Positions 22,209 through 32,614 of a DNA stretch of 64,000 nucleotides are shown here, in pieces. The position numbers and the translations under genes are program-made. The notes below the pieces were generated by a model. It made no database searches. It was not told the origin of the DNA and saw only the letters and a list, made by a program, of their open reading frames with translations. The first letter of the stretch is position 1. Each line of letters opens with the position of its first letter. Source of the DNA: Lumbricus terrestris (lineage: Eukaryota; Annelida; Clitellata; Crassiclitellata; Lumbricidae); the NCBI GenBank assembly GCA_949752735.1, contig OX457044.1, forward strand, positions 18,585,685-18,649,684, given 5' to 3'.

Positions 22209-23336
22209 ATGGAAGAAGACGAGGAAGTCACAGTCGCCTACCCTGCTGGAGGATTCGCCGACCTACGAACGAACGTCTCCACGCCATTAGCCGACGAGAG
22301 TGCAATGGCAGAGCAGCGGACCGACCGGAGCCGTATGATCGAGGAGCTGCGGAGACCGACGAGGACGAGCTATCGTGAGACGACTGATGATCGCGAAACT
22401 TCCCTGAGAATGCTGGAGACTACTGGAGGACGGCCGTGGACTCGACCGCCTCCGATGAAGCCTGGAAAATTTGACGGCACGGGATCGCTGGAGTCGTTCC
22501 TGGTGCAGTTCGAAGTCTGCGCCCGCCACAACCAATGGACGGCCGCTGACCGGGTCGACTACCTTCGATGCAGCCTGGAGAAAGCCGCCACGCAGCTACT
22601 GTGGGATTTCGGTGCCCGTCCGAACGTCGGCTATGAGGAGCTTGTCGAACGTCTTCGACAGAGGTATGGAACGGAGGGCCAGGCGGAAAGCTTCCGCGCT
22701 CAGCTTTATTACAGACGCCAGCGTTCCGAAGAGACTCTGAGCGACCTGCTACACGACATTCGTCGCCTTGTCGTGTTGGCGTATCCGGTGCCTTCTAACG
22801 AGACCACGGAGATCATCGCCAAGGATGCTTTCCTTGAGGCGTTGAGCGACAGGGACCTGTCACTCAAAGTACGTGAACGGGAGCCCAAGAACCTGGACGA
22901 GGCCTACAGGACGGCGCTTCGTCTGGACGCCTACCAACGGACGAAGTACTCGGATGATAGACGGAGGCCTTCCAACCGCGTCAGAAGTACTCAAGAGTCT
23001 GACGTGAGTCCTCGGATCCAGTCGACGCTCGACCGATTCCTGGAGGCTCAGCGTGCCGAGCAACGACGCTGGCAGGAAGATATGGAGAGACGGATCGATC
23101 GCCAGTTCCAGGAGCTGCGAAACCGAGCTTCAACCGACGACGATCTGGGGCGTAACGGTCGCCCTGGAAGCCGCAACGCCGACAACCGAGACCAGGAGCG
23201 CTCGAGACGGAGCGTGACCTGCTACAACTGCAACCGCGCAGGACACGTTAGCGGAACTGCCGCCAGCCACGTCGCTTCTTCGACCGCCGGAACGACGACG
23301 AGACGACCGGAACGGAAGCGCCAGCGCCTCTGGTGA
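22209..23336 (+). CDS. gag: Gag of the deleted Ty3/Gypsy element, zinc knuckle frameshifted
   Basis: A 375-residue frame encodes a structural Gag. Residues about 80-250 are the retrotransposon Gag fold (PGKFDGTGSLESFLVQFEVC, then RQRYGTEGQ and an FLEALSDRDL-type region). Residues about 255-335 are Arg- and Gln-rich and probably bind RNA. From residue 338 a nucleocapsid CCHC knuckle begins (CYNCNRAGHVS), but this frame loses the last Cys. The missing Arg-Asn-Cys is in the pol frame from 23,252. A 1-bp loss near 23,252 is the simplest reading. A programmed shift is less likely, because no slippery heptamer is seen. The residues after S348 are out-of-frame noise. Confidence 0.85.
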   Translation: MEEDEEVTVAYPAGGFADLRTNVSTPLADESAMAEQRTDRSRMIEELRRPTRTSYRETTDDRETSLRMLETTGGRPWTRPPPMKPGKFDGTGSLESFLVQFEVCARHNQWTAADRVDYLRCSLEKAATQLLWDFGARPNVGYEELVERLRQRYGTEGQAESFRAQLYYRRQRSEETLSDLLHDIRRLVVLAYPVPSNETTEIIAKDAFLEALSDRDLSLKVREREPKNLDEAYRTALRLDAYQRTKYSDDRRRPSNRVRSTQESDVSPRIQSTLDRFLEAQRAEQRRWQEDMERRIDRQFQELRNRASTDDDLGRNGRPGSRNADNRDQERSRRSVTCYNCNRAGHVSGTAASHVASSTAGTTTRRPERKRQRLW

Positions 23337-24643
23337 ACCATACGACGCGTTCCAGATTGCCGGACCGAGCCAGCAGCAACGCGATCTACATTCGAGGGAG
23401 CATCAACGGACGACAGCAGATGTGCCTGATCGACACCGGATCGGAGGTCAGCCTGATTCCGTCTACGATCGTCGAAGGGTTAGCACTGCAATCTTGCTCT
23501 CGTTTTCTGATGGCTGCAAATGGCACTAATATTAATGTCCTTGGGGAGGTCCGTTTGCCCATTAAGGTACGGGATGGATTTGAGGTTTCCACTGTATTTT
23601 TGGTGTCTGACCAAATTACTGAGCCCATGCTAGGTATGGATTGGCTTCGGGAACACCGCTGTAGGATTGGCTTTGGTAACGGTGCACTGTTTTTAGGTCG
23701 TAAACGGATACCCCTCGTAAAAGGGAATGGGTCTATGTGGTGCCGTAGGGTGATAATTGCTGAAGAGGTTGTAGTGCCTCCTAAATGCCAGAGCGAAGTC
23801 CCTGTTAAGACGCTGTATGGGGGTTTGACTACTGTAGCGCCTGTCGATGAGATTTCGCCCCGCGATATGCTAATGGCAGATTTGCCGGAGGAGATTCCCT
23901 CCGAGATTCGGGAGCGTTTGGATAAATTGCTTCTTGATTATCAGGACGTAATTTCCGCGACCGACCGAAATTTAGGTGGAACGACTGCCGCTACGCATAG
24001 AATTGAGACAGACGAGACACGGCCCGTTAGACAGCCGTTGAGACGCCATATTTTGCCGCATAGGACCGCAATTGATAGGGAATTGGACAGTAGGTTAAAT
24101 GGCGAACTAATTGAATCTGTAGCGAGTGGGTGGATTACTGACGTAAGCGCCCTTGAGTCTTGCTCAGACGATCGACTGGCGGAGAAATCGCTTAGTTTAG
24201 CGCTTAGAATAGTAAAGTTACCGGTACGGCCAAGCGTGTATCGGGATAGTTGGGTTAAGTGTGTCCCGGGTAGAGGTACGCCCTTTAGGCGCTTACACAC
24301 TCCCGTTGTACAGCCACGGGTGGGATTAGTGAGGGTTAATTTGGGTCCACTCCCCCTGGGGAGGGGCCAAATGCAGCCATTCGGAAGTTCGAGACGAGAC
24401 CTGGACCCGCCTCGTGGCCGCCTGTTGACGGAGAACGACCATTCATCCCACCTGTTCGACGCGCGGCAGATGACGTCAGCAGCCGCTGCTGGCCATCAGG
24501 ATGGACCTGACGAGGCGGTCGGCCCTATGCCGCCTTCGCGTTCCCGCCCAAGCGACGTGGACGGTGAGACTATGGCCCTGGACGCCGACCGGACAGAACG
24601 GCGCCCCAAGCGAACTGTACGCCGACCGGCCCGTTATCAATAA
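23333..24643 (+). CDS. pol: Protease and truncated Pol of the deleted Ty3/Gypsy element
   Basis: The frame is open upstream of the listed ATG, back to the knuckle at 23,252, so the Met is only the first in frame. The aspartic protease is intact by eye: catalytic DTGSEVSLIP (D34) and the C-terminal GMDWL. An RT N-terminal approach follows (LDKLLLDYQDVISATD, then NGELIESVASGW). There the RT core (LDL, YxDD), RNase H and integrase are absent, and the frame joins unrelated-looking sequence and a basic C-terminus (RRPKRTVRRPARYQ) that resembles the end of Gypsy polyproteins. The join, near 24,130, keeps the frame open. Confidence 0.82.
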   Translation: MNHTTRSRLPDRASSNAIYIRGSINGRQQMCLIDTGSEVSLIPSTIVEGLALQSCSRFLMAANGTNINVLGEVRLPIKVRDGFEVSTVFLVSDQITEPMLGMDWLREHRCRIGFGNGALFLGRKRIPLVKGNGSMWCRRVIIAEEVVVPPKCQSEVPVKTLYGGLTTVAPVDEISPRDMLMADLPEEIPSEIRERLDKLLLDYQDVISATDRNLGGTTAATHRIETDETRPVRQPLRRHILPHRTAIDRELDSRLNGELIESVASGWITDVSALESCSDDRLAEKSLSLALRIVKLPVRPSVYRDSWVKCVPGRGTPFRRLHTPVVQPRVGLVRVNLGPLPLGRGQMQPFGSSRRDLDPPRGRLLTENDHSSHLFDARQMTSAAAAGHQDGPDEAVGPMPPSRSRPSDVDGETMALDADRTERRPKRTVRRPARYQ

Positions 24644-25055
24644 AGACAGTTGATGAGGACGATTGGGTCTACTGAAACACTGGACAATGGTGAGACTATC
24701 GAACTGTCTGTATAACACATTGTGTACGATCATGCGTTTAATCCCACTGCGAGAAAGGGATGATTAATTGTTAACTTCACGCTAGTTAAGAGTTACGTGT
24801 TCAGTTTGGTCGAGAAACGACCCGAATCGATGTTGTTCGAAGTTGTCCCGTGAGGACTCATTCTGTATTCGTGTTGCCACTGAGTGCATTGCGTGTCTTG
24901 AACTGTCGTGTCGGGAACTACAAGGACTGTTATTGTTCCATCGCATTGGTTAATTGAGAGACTGTTAGGATTGTCATGGACTCTGTTTAGGCCCGTTGGC
25001 CGCGTTTATTGTTTAAAAAATGAGGACATTTTGTTTAGCGTGGAGGGGGGAGGAT
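24644..25055 (+). other. 3' untranslated part with polypurine tract
   Basis: No gene. GTGGAGGGGGGAGGAT (25,040-25,055) directly before the 3' LTR is the polypurine tract that primes plus-strand DNA synthesis. Confidence 0.7.
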
Positions 25056-25996
25056 TGTGGCGAAATTGGGGTCCCCTTGCCCCACTCCGCCAGCTGTGTT
25101 TCCCCTGGGTGGTCTCGGCGGCCTCCTGGCCTTCCCGCCATGATCGGCCTCTTGGTTTTCCCGCCGTAATTAGCCTCTCAGCCTCCCGTGTTAGCCGCTT
25201 GATTGGCCTTCCTGCCTTCGGCGGCAGTATCATTTGATGTAGAGAGGCAGCCTCTCAGCCTCCCACGCTCCCCCCGCGGCGGTGTCCTTTGATGTAGTCG
25301 GCCTCTTGTAATTGGCCTCCCTGCCTTCGGCGGCAGTATTCTTTGATGTAGGAAGGCAGCCTCTCGGCCTCCCGCGGCAGCGCCTTTGATGTGGGCGGTC
25401 TCTCTGAATTGGCCTCCCGAGTTTAAGTGGCCTCTCTGAATTGGCCTCCCGAGATTATCCCACGGCCTCCCGAGATTTGCCCGCGGCCTCTCTGAATTGG
25501 CCTCCCGAGTTTAAGTGGCCTCTCTGAATTGGCCTCCCGAGGTTTGGCGCGCGGCCTTCCGAGGCTTAGCCCACGGCCTCCCGTGGTTTGGGACCCTGGT
25601 TCCCCTCCCTCTTTTCGGGTATATAAGGGAGCCCGTTGCTCCGTGTAGTTAGTCATCGAGAGGGTAGTCAGCTAGTGGCCAGTCGTTACGTAGAAGAGTC
25701 GAAGTGAAGCAGTCAGTCGTGAAGTGAATCGTATGGTCGTGCAGCAGTGTGTAGTGATCGCTTCAATAAACTGTGTTTCTTTCTTCATCGTCGTTGTGTC
25801 TGTTGGACTGGGCGAATCGACCGGAAGAACTGCACTACCTTCGAAAGACGACGAAGGCGGACTCGCGTCTCCCTCCTGAGACGACACGCGGACATATTTG
25901 GACTGGCACCCGCCCGATCGGTAATCGGCCATCCTACGGACCGAGAGGGCAGCCGCTTCTGCAGCCGGGGTGTTTCAGGGCTATTTTTCCGCCACA
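25056..25996 (+). repeat. 3' LTR
   Basis: 941 bp, TGTGGCG...CCGCCACA. It matches the 5' LTR up to about 25,913; the last about 83 bp are a different version, sharing only CTGCAGCCG and the terminal CCGCCACA. Confidence 0.92.
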
Positions 25997-26000
25997 GTTC

Positions 26001-26200
26001 TAAGTTGCTTTAGCCTGAGACTAAGCAATACGGAGTAAATGTGACGCATTTGGACCATCACATTTCTCAGACAAAACGTCAGCAGACAACAGATATAACA
26101 TCCAAAATATTCAAGAATCAAATAAACTTTATATCAAGTCACTGTTTCGCCTGGGTTCAACACTCGTCTATCTTATATCCTCTTAAATTCCCGATTAGGA
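26001..26200. other. Unique-looking lead-in to the 46-bp array
   Basis: TAAGTTGCTTTAGCCTGAGACTAAGCAATACGG and what follows recur at 51,575-51,775 and again at 52,784-52,975. No gene. Confidence 0.5.
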
Positions 26201-28400
26201 CCATCTAAAAAAGATACAGGAAGTAAGAGAACAAGACAAACAGATGGAACAACAGAGATAGTGAGAGAAACAGATAAGCAGACAAACCTACAGTCGGACA
26301 TAGACAGTATTAAAAAAGCAGTCAGACCTACAGTCACACAGAGATAGTGGCAGAAACAGATAAGTAGGCATAACCACGGTCAGACACAGGCAGTGAGGCA
26401 AACAGATAAGCAAGCACACCTACAGACAGACAAGGATAGTGAGGGGAAACAAATAAGTAAACAGACCTACATGTACAGTCAGACTCAAGCAGGGAGAGAA
26501 ACAGATAAGTAGTCAAGACTTCAGTCAGATACAGAGAGTGAGAGAAACACGTAAGAAGGCAGAACTAGATTCAGAGAGAGATAGTCAGAGAAAAAGAAAA
26601 GGAAACAGACCTAAACGCAGACACAGACATCCAAAGCAATTTATAACTAGGCAAGACTTAAGTCAGATAGATAGAGTGAGATAAACAGACAACTAGGCAG
26701 TCAGATAGGGAGAGTGAGAGAAACATATAAGTGGACAAAACCATAGTCAGATTGGGAGAGTGAGATAAACAGACAAATAGGCAGAACCACGGTCAGATAG
26801 GGAGAGTGAGAGAAACAGACCAGTAGGCAGAGCTACAGTCAGAAAGATATAGTGAGATAAAGAGACAGATAGGCAGAACTACCCTCAGATAGGGGGAGTG
26901 AGAGAAAAAGAGAAGGAGAGTGAGATAAACAGACAACTAGGCAGAACTACAGTGACAGAAATAATGAGAGAGAATAAGTAGGCAGAACAACAGTGGAATA
27001 GAAATAGTGAGAGAAACAGACAAGTAGGCAGAACTACAATCAGATAGGGAGAGTAGGAGAAACAGACAAGTTCACAAAACTACAGTCAGATAGGGAGAGT
27101 GAGAGAAACAAACAAGTAGGCAGAGCTACAGTCAGAAAGATATAGTGAGATAAAGAGACAGGTAGGCAGAACTGTATACCCTCAGATAGGGGGAGTGAGA
27201 GAAAAAGAGAAGGAGAGTGAGATAAACAGACAACTAGGCAGAACTACAGTGACAGAAATAATGAGAGAGAATAAGTAGGCAGAACAACAGTGGAATAGAA
27301 ATAGTGAGAGAAACAGACAAGTAGGCAGAACTACAATCAGATAGGGAGAGTAGGAGAAACAGACAAGTTAACAAAACTACAGTCAGATAGGGAGAGTGAG
27401 AGAAACAAACAAGTAGGCAGAACTACAGTCAGATAGGAAGAGTGAAAGAAACAGACAAGTAGGCTAAACTACAGTCACATAGGGAGAGTGCATGAGACAA
27501 TGGGAGAGGGAGAGTGTGATAAATAGACAAGCAGACAGAACTACAGTCAGATAGAAATAATGGGAGAAATAGAGAAAAAGGCAGAACTACAGCCAGATAG
27601 AAATAGTGAGAAACAGACAAGTAGGCGAAACTACAATCAGACAGAAATAGTGAGAGATTAGGCAAGTAGGCAGAACTACAGTCAGATAGGGACAGTGAGA
27701 GAAACAGACAAGCAGACAGAACTACAGTCAGATAGAAATAATGGTAGAAATAGACAAAAAGGCAGAACTACAGCCAGATAGAAATAGTGAGAAACAGACA
27801 AGTAGGCGAAACTACAATCAGACAGAAATAGTGAGAGATTAGGCAAGTAGGCAGAAATACAGCCAGATAGAAATAGTGAGATAAAGAGACAGGTAGGCAG
27901 AACTACCCTCAGATAGGAAGAGTGAGAGAAAAAGAGAAGGAGAGTTAGAGAAACAGACAACTACGCAGAACTACAGTGAGAGAAATAATGAGAGAATAAG
28001 TAGGCAGAACAACAGTGGAATAGAAATAGCGAGAGAAACAGACAAGTAGGCAGAACTACAATCAGATAGAGAAAGTGAGAGAAACATACAAGTAAACCGG
28101 ATTGTATACAGTTAGATAAATATAGTGAGAGAAACAGACAAGTAGGCAGAACTACAGTCAGATAGGGAGAGTGAGAGAAACAGACAAGTAGGCAGAACTA
28201 CAGTCAGACAGGAAGAGTGAAAGAAACAGACAAGTATAGGCAGAACTACAGTCAGATAAGGAGAGGGAGAGAAACAGACAAGTAAACAGAACAACAGACA
28301 TATAGAAATAGTGAGAGAACGAGATAAGTAGGAAGAACTACAGTCACATAGTGAGAGTGAAAGAAACAGACAACTAAACAGAACAACAGACATATAGAAC
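26200..28400. repeat. 46-bp minisatellite array, block A (2.2 kb)
   Basis: About 48 diverged units are built on GTCAGATAGGGAGAGTGAGA and GAAACAGACAAGTAGGCAGA plus ACTACA. Sub-blocks repeat internally (for example 26,820-27,120 resembles 27,120-27,430). The minus-strand Leu/Ser/Cys-rich ORFs (LFLSLSLSDCSSAYLSV) are artefacts. Block C has two such arrays. Confidence 0.93.
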
Positions 28401-28421
28401 TACAGAACAACCAACCCCAAC

Positions 28422-28526
28422 CATTCTGCTACTGGCCATCTTTTCGCTGATGATGTCCAAGCCTATGTGCATGGACCCCCTTCAGCTCAACTCTTTCTTG
28501 CGAGCCAAATTGACGCTCTATCTTTA
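28422..28526 (+). mobile_element. LINE reverse-transcriptase core fragment (FADD)
   Basis: A 35-codon + frame reads HLFADDVQAYVHGPPSAQLF, the catalytic F/YADD box of LINE RT with its usual continuation. It is an isolated scrap at the block A/B junction. It resembles the CR1/L2-type LINE whose downstream part sits at 43,801-44,603. Confidence 0.65.
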
Positions 28527-28534
28527 GTAGGCCT

Positions 28535-28803
28535 AGTGAACACTCTTGTAGTTAAAAAGTTTAAATGTTTTTACATTTGATCAATTACATGACCTAGTAA
28601 TTTTTCTTTCTATTTCAATCAGTGTTTTCTTTTCTATAACTTCACTCGACTAATTGTGACAGCATATGAGCAATAAGCCTATGAGCAATGAGCCATATGA
28701 GCAAAAAGACCTATGAGCAATAGACCCTATGAGCAATAAGCCATAATTATGAGCAATAAGCCTATAAGCAATAAGCCTATGAGCAATCAGCCTATGAGCA
28801 ATG
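28535..28803 (+). repeat. Minisatellite and flank at left edge of block B
   Basis: A 128-bp flank (GTGAACACTCTTGTAGTT...) plus the (TATGAGCAATAAGCC)n array at 28,663-28,803, direct relative to block A, ending CAATGGTCCGTACACC. It breaks at once into a mariner fragment. Confidence 0.85.
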
Positions 28804-28813
28804 GTCCGTACAC

Positions 28814-29025
28814 CTGCATCGTCGATTATCCTCTGGTCCAGGCCATCCCACACTTCCAACAATCGTTGCTTCAGGTCGTTTATATCATGGATTGTTGTCT
28901 GGTAGACTCGGCCCTGCATCACGTTCTACGCTTTATAGTCGACAGGATTCAAATCTGGGCTGTTCGGAGGCCATAATGTGGGAGAAACAAAGTCTGGCGT
29001 CACTCTTGTCATAACAGCCTTGCTG
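28814..29025 (-). pseudogene. Mariner/Tc1-type transposase C-terminal fragment
   Basis: Read on the minus strand the sequence gives WPPNSPDLNPVDY, the block around the third catalytic Asp of Tc1/mariner transposases. It then gives VMQGRVYQTTIHDINDLKQR and LLEVWDGLDQRIIDDA, the usual C-terminal continuation. A stop interrupts the frame just after the motif, and the DNA-binding half and first catalytic residues are missing. It is an inactive relic. Confidence 0.8.
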
Positions 29026-30590
29026 AAAACTGAAATTTCTGAAGATGAAGTTTAAATATTCATATCTTTCTATCCGTTCAAATTTATGACCTGATATTAT
29101 GGAATCCTATTCTTGGTTCAATTCTCTAAATATCTGGAAAATTCTAGTGTGATTAATTATCAGGCATTAGAGATATAAGAAAAACAGTTTAGCTTACTTT
29201 TTATTGAATCTGACAGAAAATTGCTTGTAAACTGAAATTTCGGCATATGAAGTTGATAGATTCATATCTTTTTATCCATTCAACTTTATCTCATGAAATT
29301 TTGGAATCATGTTCTTGGTCCAATTCTCTGAATATTTGGAAAATTTTAGCGTGATATGTTATCAGGCATTAGAGATATATGAAAAACAGTTTGGCTTAGT
29401 TTTTTATAATCACGGTGTATTAGCCTATAGCAGCTCCAACCATAGCTCATAATTTATAGGCCTAGGATTTAGACCACAAAATGATTTGCTCCTAGAAATT
29501 GGTTTTAATGAGAATTATTTGCTGAAGAAAACAGGCCATCAAGATTCAGAGAAAATCTAAAAGCAATCGACATTAAAACTTACCAATAGTTTTGGCAATT
29601 TGAGAAAAACCGAACGAGAAAACAAGTGAAACAAGTGAAAAGAAACTTTGTACAGTTTGATGAAGATGGAAAGAGAGCATAACGACAAAGAAATATAATG
29701 AGGCTGCTATGCTCAAAAGAAGATATTAAAACAATTCTGCTGTTGAACAACAAATGTCACAAGCAATCTAATATATAAAGCAAAGTTCTCCGTTTGTATG
29801 TATTCTGTCCCAAGAAAGCCTCTGAAACTGCTGAGTTTCGGTGCACTAAAATATTCAAAATCACTCTTACCCAAATTTGCAGGTCAACGCACTTATTTTC
29901 GGCTCTCAAATCACTTTAAATCCCGAGTTATGCACATTCTAAATTTCATGCGATAAGCGCCTACAGATTTAAAAACCATTCACGTTGCAACGTTAGCTAT
30001 CACGTCTCCATTGCTTATTAGCAGACGTCATGACGTCAAATCGACGTCATTCTCGCCGCTCTCAGAATAATTACCTAAGTTACTCAGAGGCTCGCTTAGC
30101 CTTAGTGCAGAAACCACAGGGAAGGAGAATGCTGCTGTGGATGTGTATGTATGTTTATACGCCAACAGTTTCGCAATAATTGACCAGACCCGTGCACCCA
30201 GCGGAGGGGTTGGTGAATTCTCCTTTCCGTGGGGGTCTACGCTCGAGCGAAAAGCCGAAATGTCGCTATATTTTCAGACATTCGCGCAGTTTCGAAGCTT
30301 TACACCTCATCCTTTCAGCTAGAGATAGAGTGCGACCAGGGCCATCACACCCGCGGTCAGCACAAACACCCCACAGTGGCATGTCGGGTTTAGCTGTAGG
30401 GGCAGGTAACCAAAATGCGCAAAAGTGAACCAAAATTTTCGGTCAACGCCGGATACCCCAGAGACGAAAAACAAAAATTTACCGGGCAACGCCGGGTAGG
30501 CCTACACCGCAGCTAGTTTAGGTTTAAAATCGCAATCTTAATCGTAATCTTCAAATCTACAAAGCGCCACTCGAAAGCCAAGAGTCACCA
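29026..30590. other. Non-coding stretch left of receptor B
   Basis: 29,026-29,420 contains a roughly 180-bp direct duplication (CTGAAATTTC...GAAAAACAGTTTAGCTTA). From about 29,425 the sequence is inverted relative to blocks A (18,870 downward) and C (49,420 downward). At about 29,490 it keeps the empty site of the block C hAT element. No gene seen. Confidence 0.5.
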
Positions 30591-30591
30591 A

Positions 30592-31622
30592 TCAGGCGTC
30601 GCCAGTGGCGGTTGTCATTGGTGCCACACTTTGACCTTGGCTCTTGATGCCAATGAGGCCCAGAAGACTTCTTCTGACCGGTTGGTACTTGGCGGCGTAG
30701 ATCAGAGGATTGACCGCCGTAGTAAGGAACGCCACTGCAACTGTGATGTAGTAGGAATTGCTGAACGGGATGGCACGTGCATAGACCAGCATTCTGTTGA
30801 TCGCGCAAGGAGACCAGCAGACGATGAACGTCGCTGAGATCATAAGTAGAGTACGGATGACATTCAACTGAATCCTTGCGGCTGTATCCTTGGCCGCGCT
30901 GTTTGACAAGGCATTGGAAGGGTGGGACACTTCACCCCTCGTTGACCTCACTACCATGAGGATTCTTCCATAACAGTAGAAGAACACGATGAGTGGTATG
31001 GCAAAATCCCAGACGAACACGAAAGTTGGGTAGGCTAGCTGAGAGGCGAATGACTTCAGGAACCCACCGTCGAAACATCGACCGTTGACAACTCTAGTCG
31101 ACAGGAGGACCAAGATGTTGCGCAGGATTCCGTTGCCCCAGGTTACCAACACGGCCGCCTTGAAGATCCACGGACGAAACTGCTTTCGGTGCAGGACCGG
31201 ATGGACGATCTTGAAGTATCGCTCGAGCGTCAGAATAACGAGACTGGTGATGGACGCAACCAACCCGACCCATATCAGTGTGTCGATGAGGATGACGCTG
31301 CAGAGTACATTCCCCCAGATGCCGCTGAGATAGATGTTGAACAACCTTAGTACGTTGGTGATGAGCAGAAAGGTGCAGGAGCAGAAGTCAGCGACGGTCT
31401 GGTTGAGGATGAGGGTGACGTTGGTGTTTCCCTTGCGGTGGTTCGAGACCAAAGCCCAAAGGACGGCTCCGTTGGCGATCATTCCAACGAATCCGATACA
31501 GACGATGACGGCAGTTAACTCGAATGGAAAGGCATAAGATGACGATTGTCCTGCGGAAACGGATGATTGGCCAACGGTGGTTGTATTCTCTTCCGGTGAT
31601 TCTGTGCTGTTGTAGTCGCTGC
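30592..31622 (-). CDS. Class A GPCR, copy B, exon 2
   Basis: Together with exon 1 (33,411-33,393) it gives a 349-residue receptor, read leftward. The N-tail keeps three sequons (N6-G-S, N11-S-T, N19-T-T). Landmarks match copy A: QTVAD in TM2, the ECL1 Cys, LERY at the end of TM3, P in TM5, CWSP in TM6 and NPLIY in TM7. Extracellular loop 2 has CFDGGFLKSF, shared with copy C, and the C-terminus is TTATGDA as in C. The acceptor GTAATTTTTTGCATCTGTAG precedes the exon, and the intron is 31,623-33,392. No stop or frameshift is seen, so the gene looks functional. It is convergent with copy A and divergent from copy C. Ligand unknown. Confidence 0.88.
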
Positions 31623-31941
31623 CTACAGATGCAAAAAATTACCAACAATCAACGTCTTGCAAAAATGTATTTATGGGTTCGATTTATGTTTCGTTTTGAA
31701 TTTTACTTCTGCTGTCATTGGACGTTTCGTCCCATCTTCCTCTTCTCCACTCTTTCGTTCCATTCCCTTGTTCATTCCTTATGACTTATGTGAATGTAAA
31801 GTATTCGAATCTACGCTGCAATCGTGCATGGCTTTGACCGTGATAAATTGGCCGTGTGAGGTCCTTCATTACTCCACCTCACCCATGTTCAATGGATGTC
31901 GCTCAATTTGTTTTTTTTTCTCGCGTATGCCTACGTATAGA

Positions 31942-32099
31942 CATGGGCAGAGTTTATCAGGGGCTAGGGGGGGGGCTAAGCCCCCCCCAAGAAGACCCAG
32001 ATCCATTATTTTACTGTGCAATTGGTTTCTGTTTCCGGGCTTAGCCCCTCGCAAGTAGGCTTTAGCCCCTCCAAGAACGGAAACCAAACTTCGCCCATG
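31942..32099. mobile_element. hAT MITE in intron of receptor B
   Basis: The ortholog of 13,091-13,255 in inverted orientation, 158 bp, with ends CATGGGCAGAGTTT and AACTTCGCCCATG. It is flanked by CGTATAGA (left) and CGTATAGA (right), the complement of TCTATACG. Confidence 0.9.
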
Positions 32100-32614
32100 C
32101 GTATAGAGTTCTAGTCCGAGAATAAAATCTTTGAAATAATCAAGCACTTGGAAGCGAACCACTATCAGCACCATCTCTAGTTTAACACGGAGTAGGTGAG
32201 GCTTTTTGGGTCTATTATGGGACGCAGTCTACGCTCCAACCAATGTATACACGCTAACTGAGTCGCAAATTCGTTCGTCTTCTATTCTTTCATCGACAGT
32301 TGTTTGCGCTCTAGAACATCTTTTGTCATTGCCATTTGATAACAACGAATTCTGCTCAGCAGGTTTAGTCCTAAACATTTTCAAAGACAAATTATGGCTT
32401 TGTTTGGGAGCTCCACTGATTGGCGATCAAGATACTGGCGCTTTAGAAGTTACTATTTAATGCTTTGACCCATATCATAGGCCTACTTAAGTTGCCTGTG
32501 TGTCAAAGGATGCCACTCCTGCACGCTACGCAGGCCTACTGTAGGCCAATAGTTAAGGCCCACTTGCGTTCATTTGAACATCTGTAAGACTGTAACACCT
32601 ATATATCATCATTT

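Larger units (their letters stand above)
21238..25996 (+). mobile_element. Ty3/Gypsy LTR element, internally deleted (4.76 kb)
   Basis: Two LTRs starting TGTGGCG and ending CGCCACA flank a gag-protease region. The 4-bp target duplication GTTC lies at 21,234-21,237 and 25,997-26,000. Block C keeps the empty site (AAATGGTTCTAAGTTGC at about 51,566-51,582), so insertion followed the block duplication. Most of RT and all of RNase H and integrase are missing, so it needs proteins supplied by a relative to move. Confidence 0.93.
1231..28400 (+). repeat. Segmental duplication block A
   Basis: From 1,231 onward the sequence matches block C (from 35,128) in the same orientation and order: minisatellites, hAT elements, LINE fragments, the receptor gene, a coding-like exon and the 46-bp array. 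Differences are mostly discrete insertions. Private to A are the hAT at 9,111-11,831, the 15,290-18,465 replacement, the fold-back element at 19,234-19,617 and the LTR element at 21,238-25,996. The part from about 8,128 to 18,870 also has an inverted partner in block B. Confidence 0.9.

Noticed and set aside
26334..28393. Many Leu/Ser/Cys-rich minus-strand ORFs resembling membrane peptides
   Set aside because: Translation of the 46-bp minisatellite; frames change from unit to unit and no start context or conservation is seen. The same applies to 51,907-54,544.
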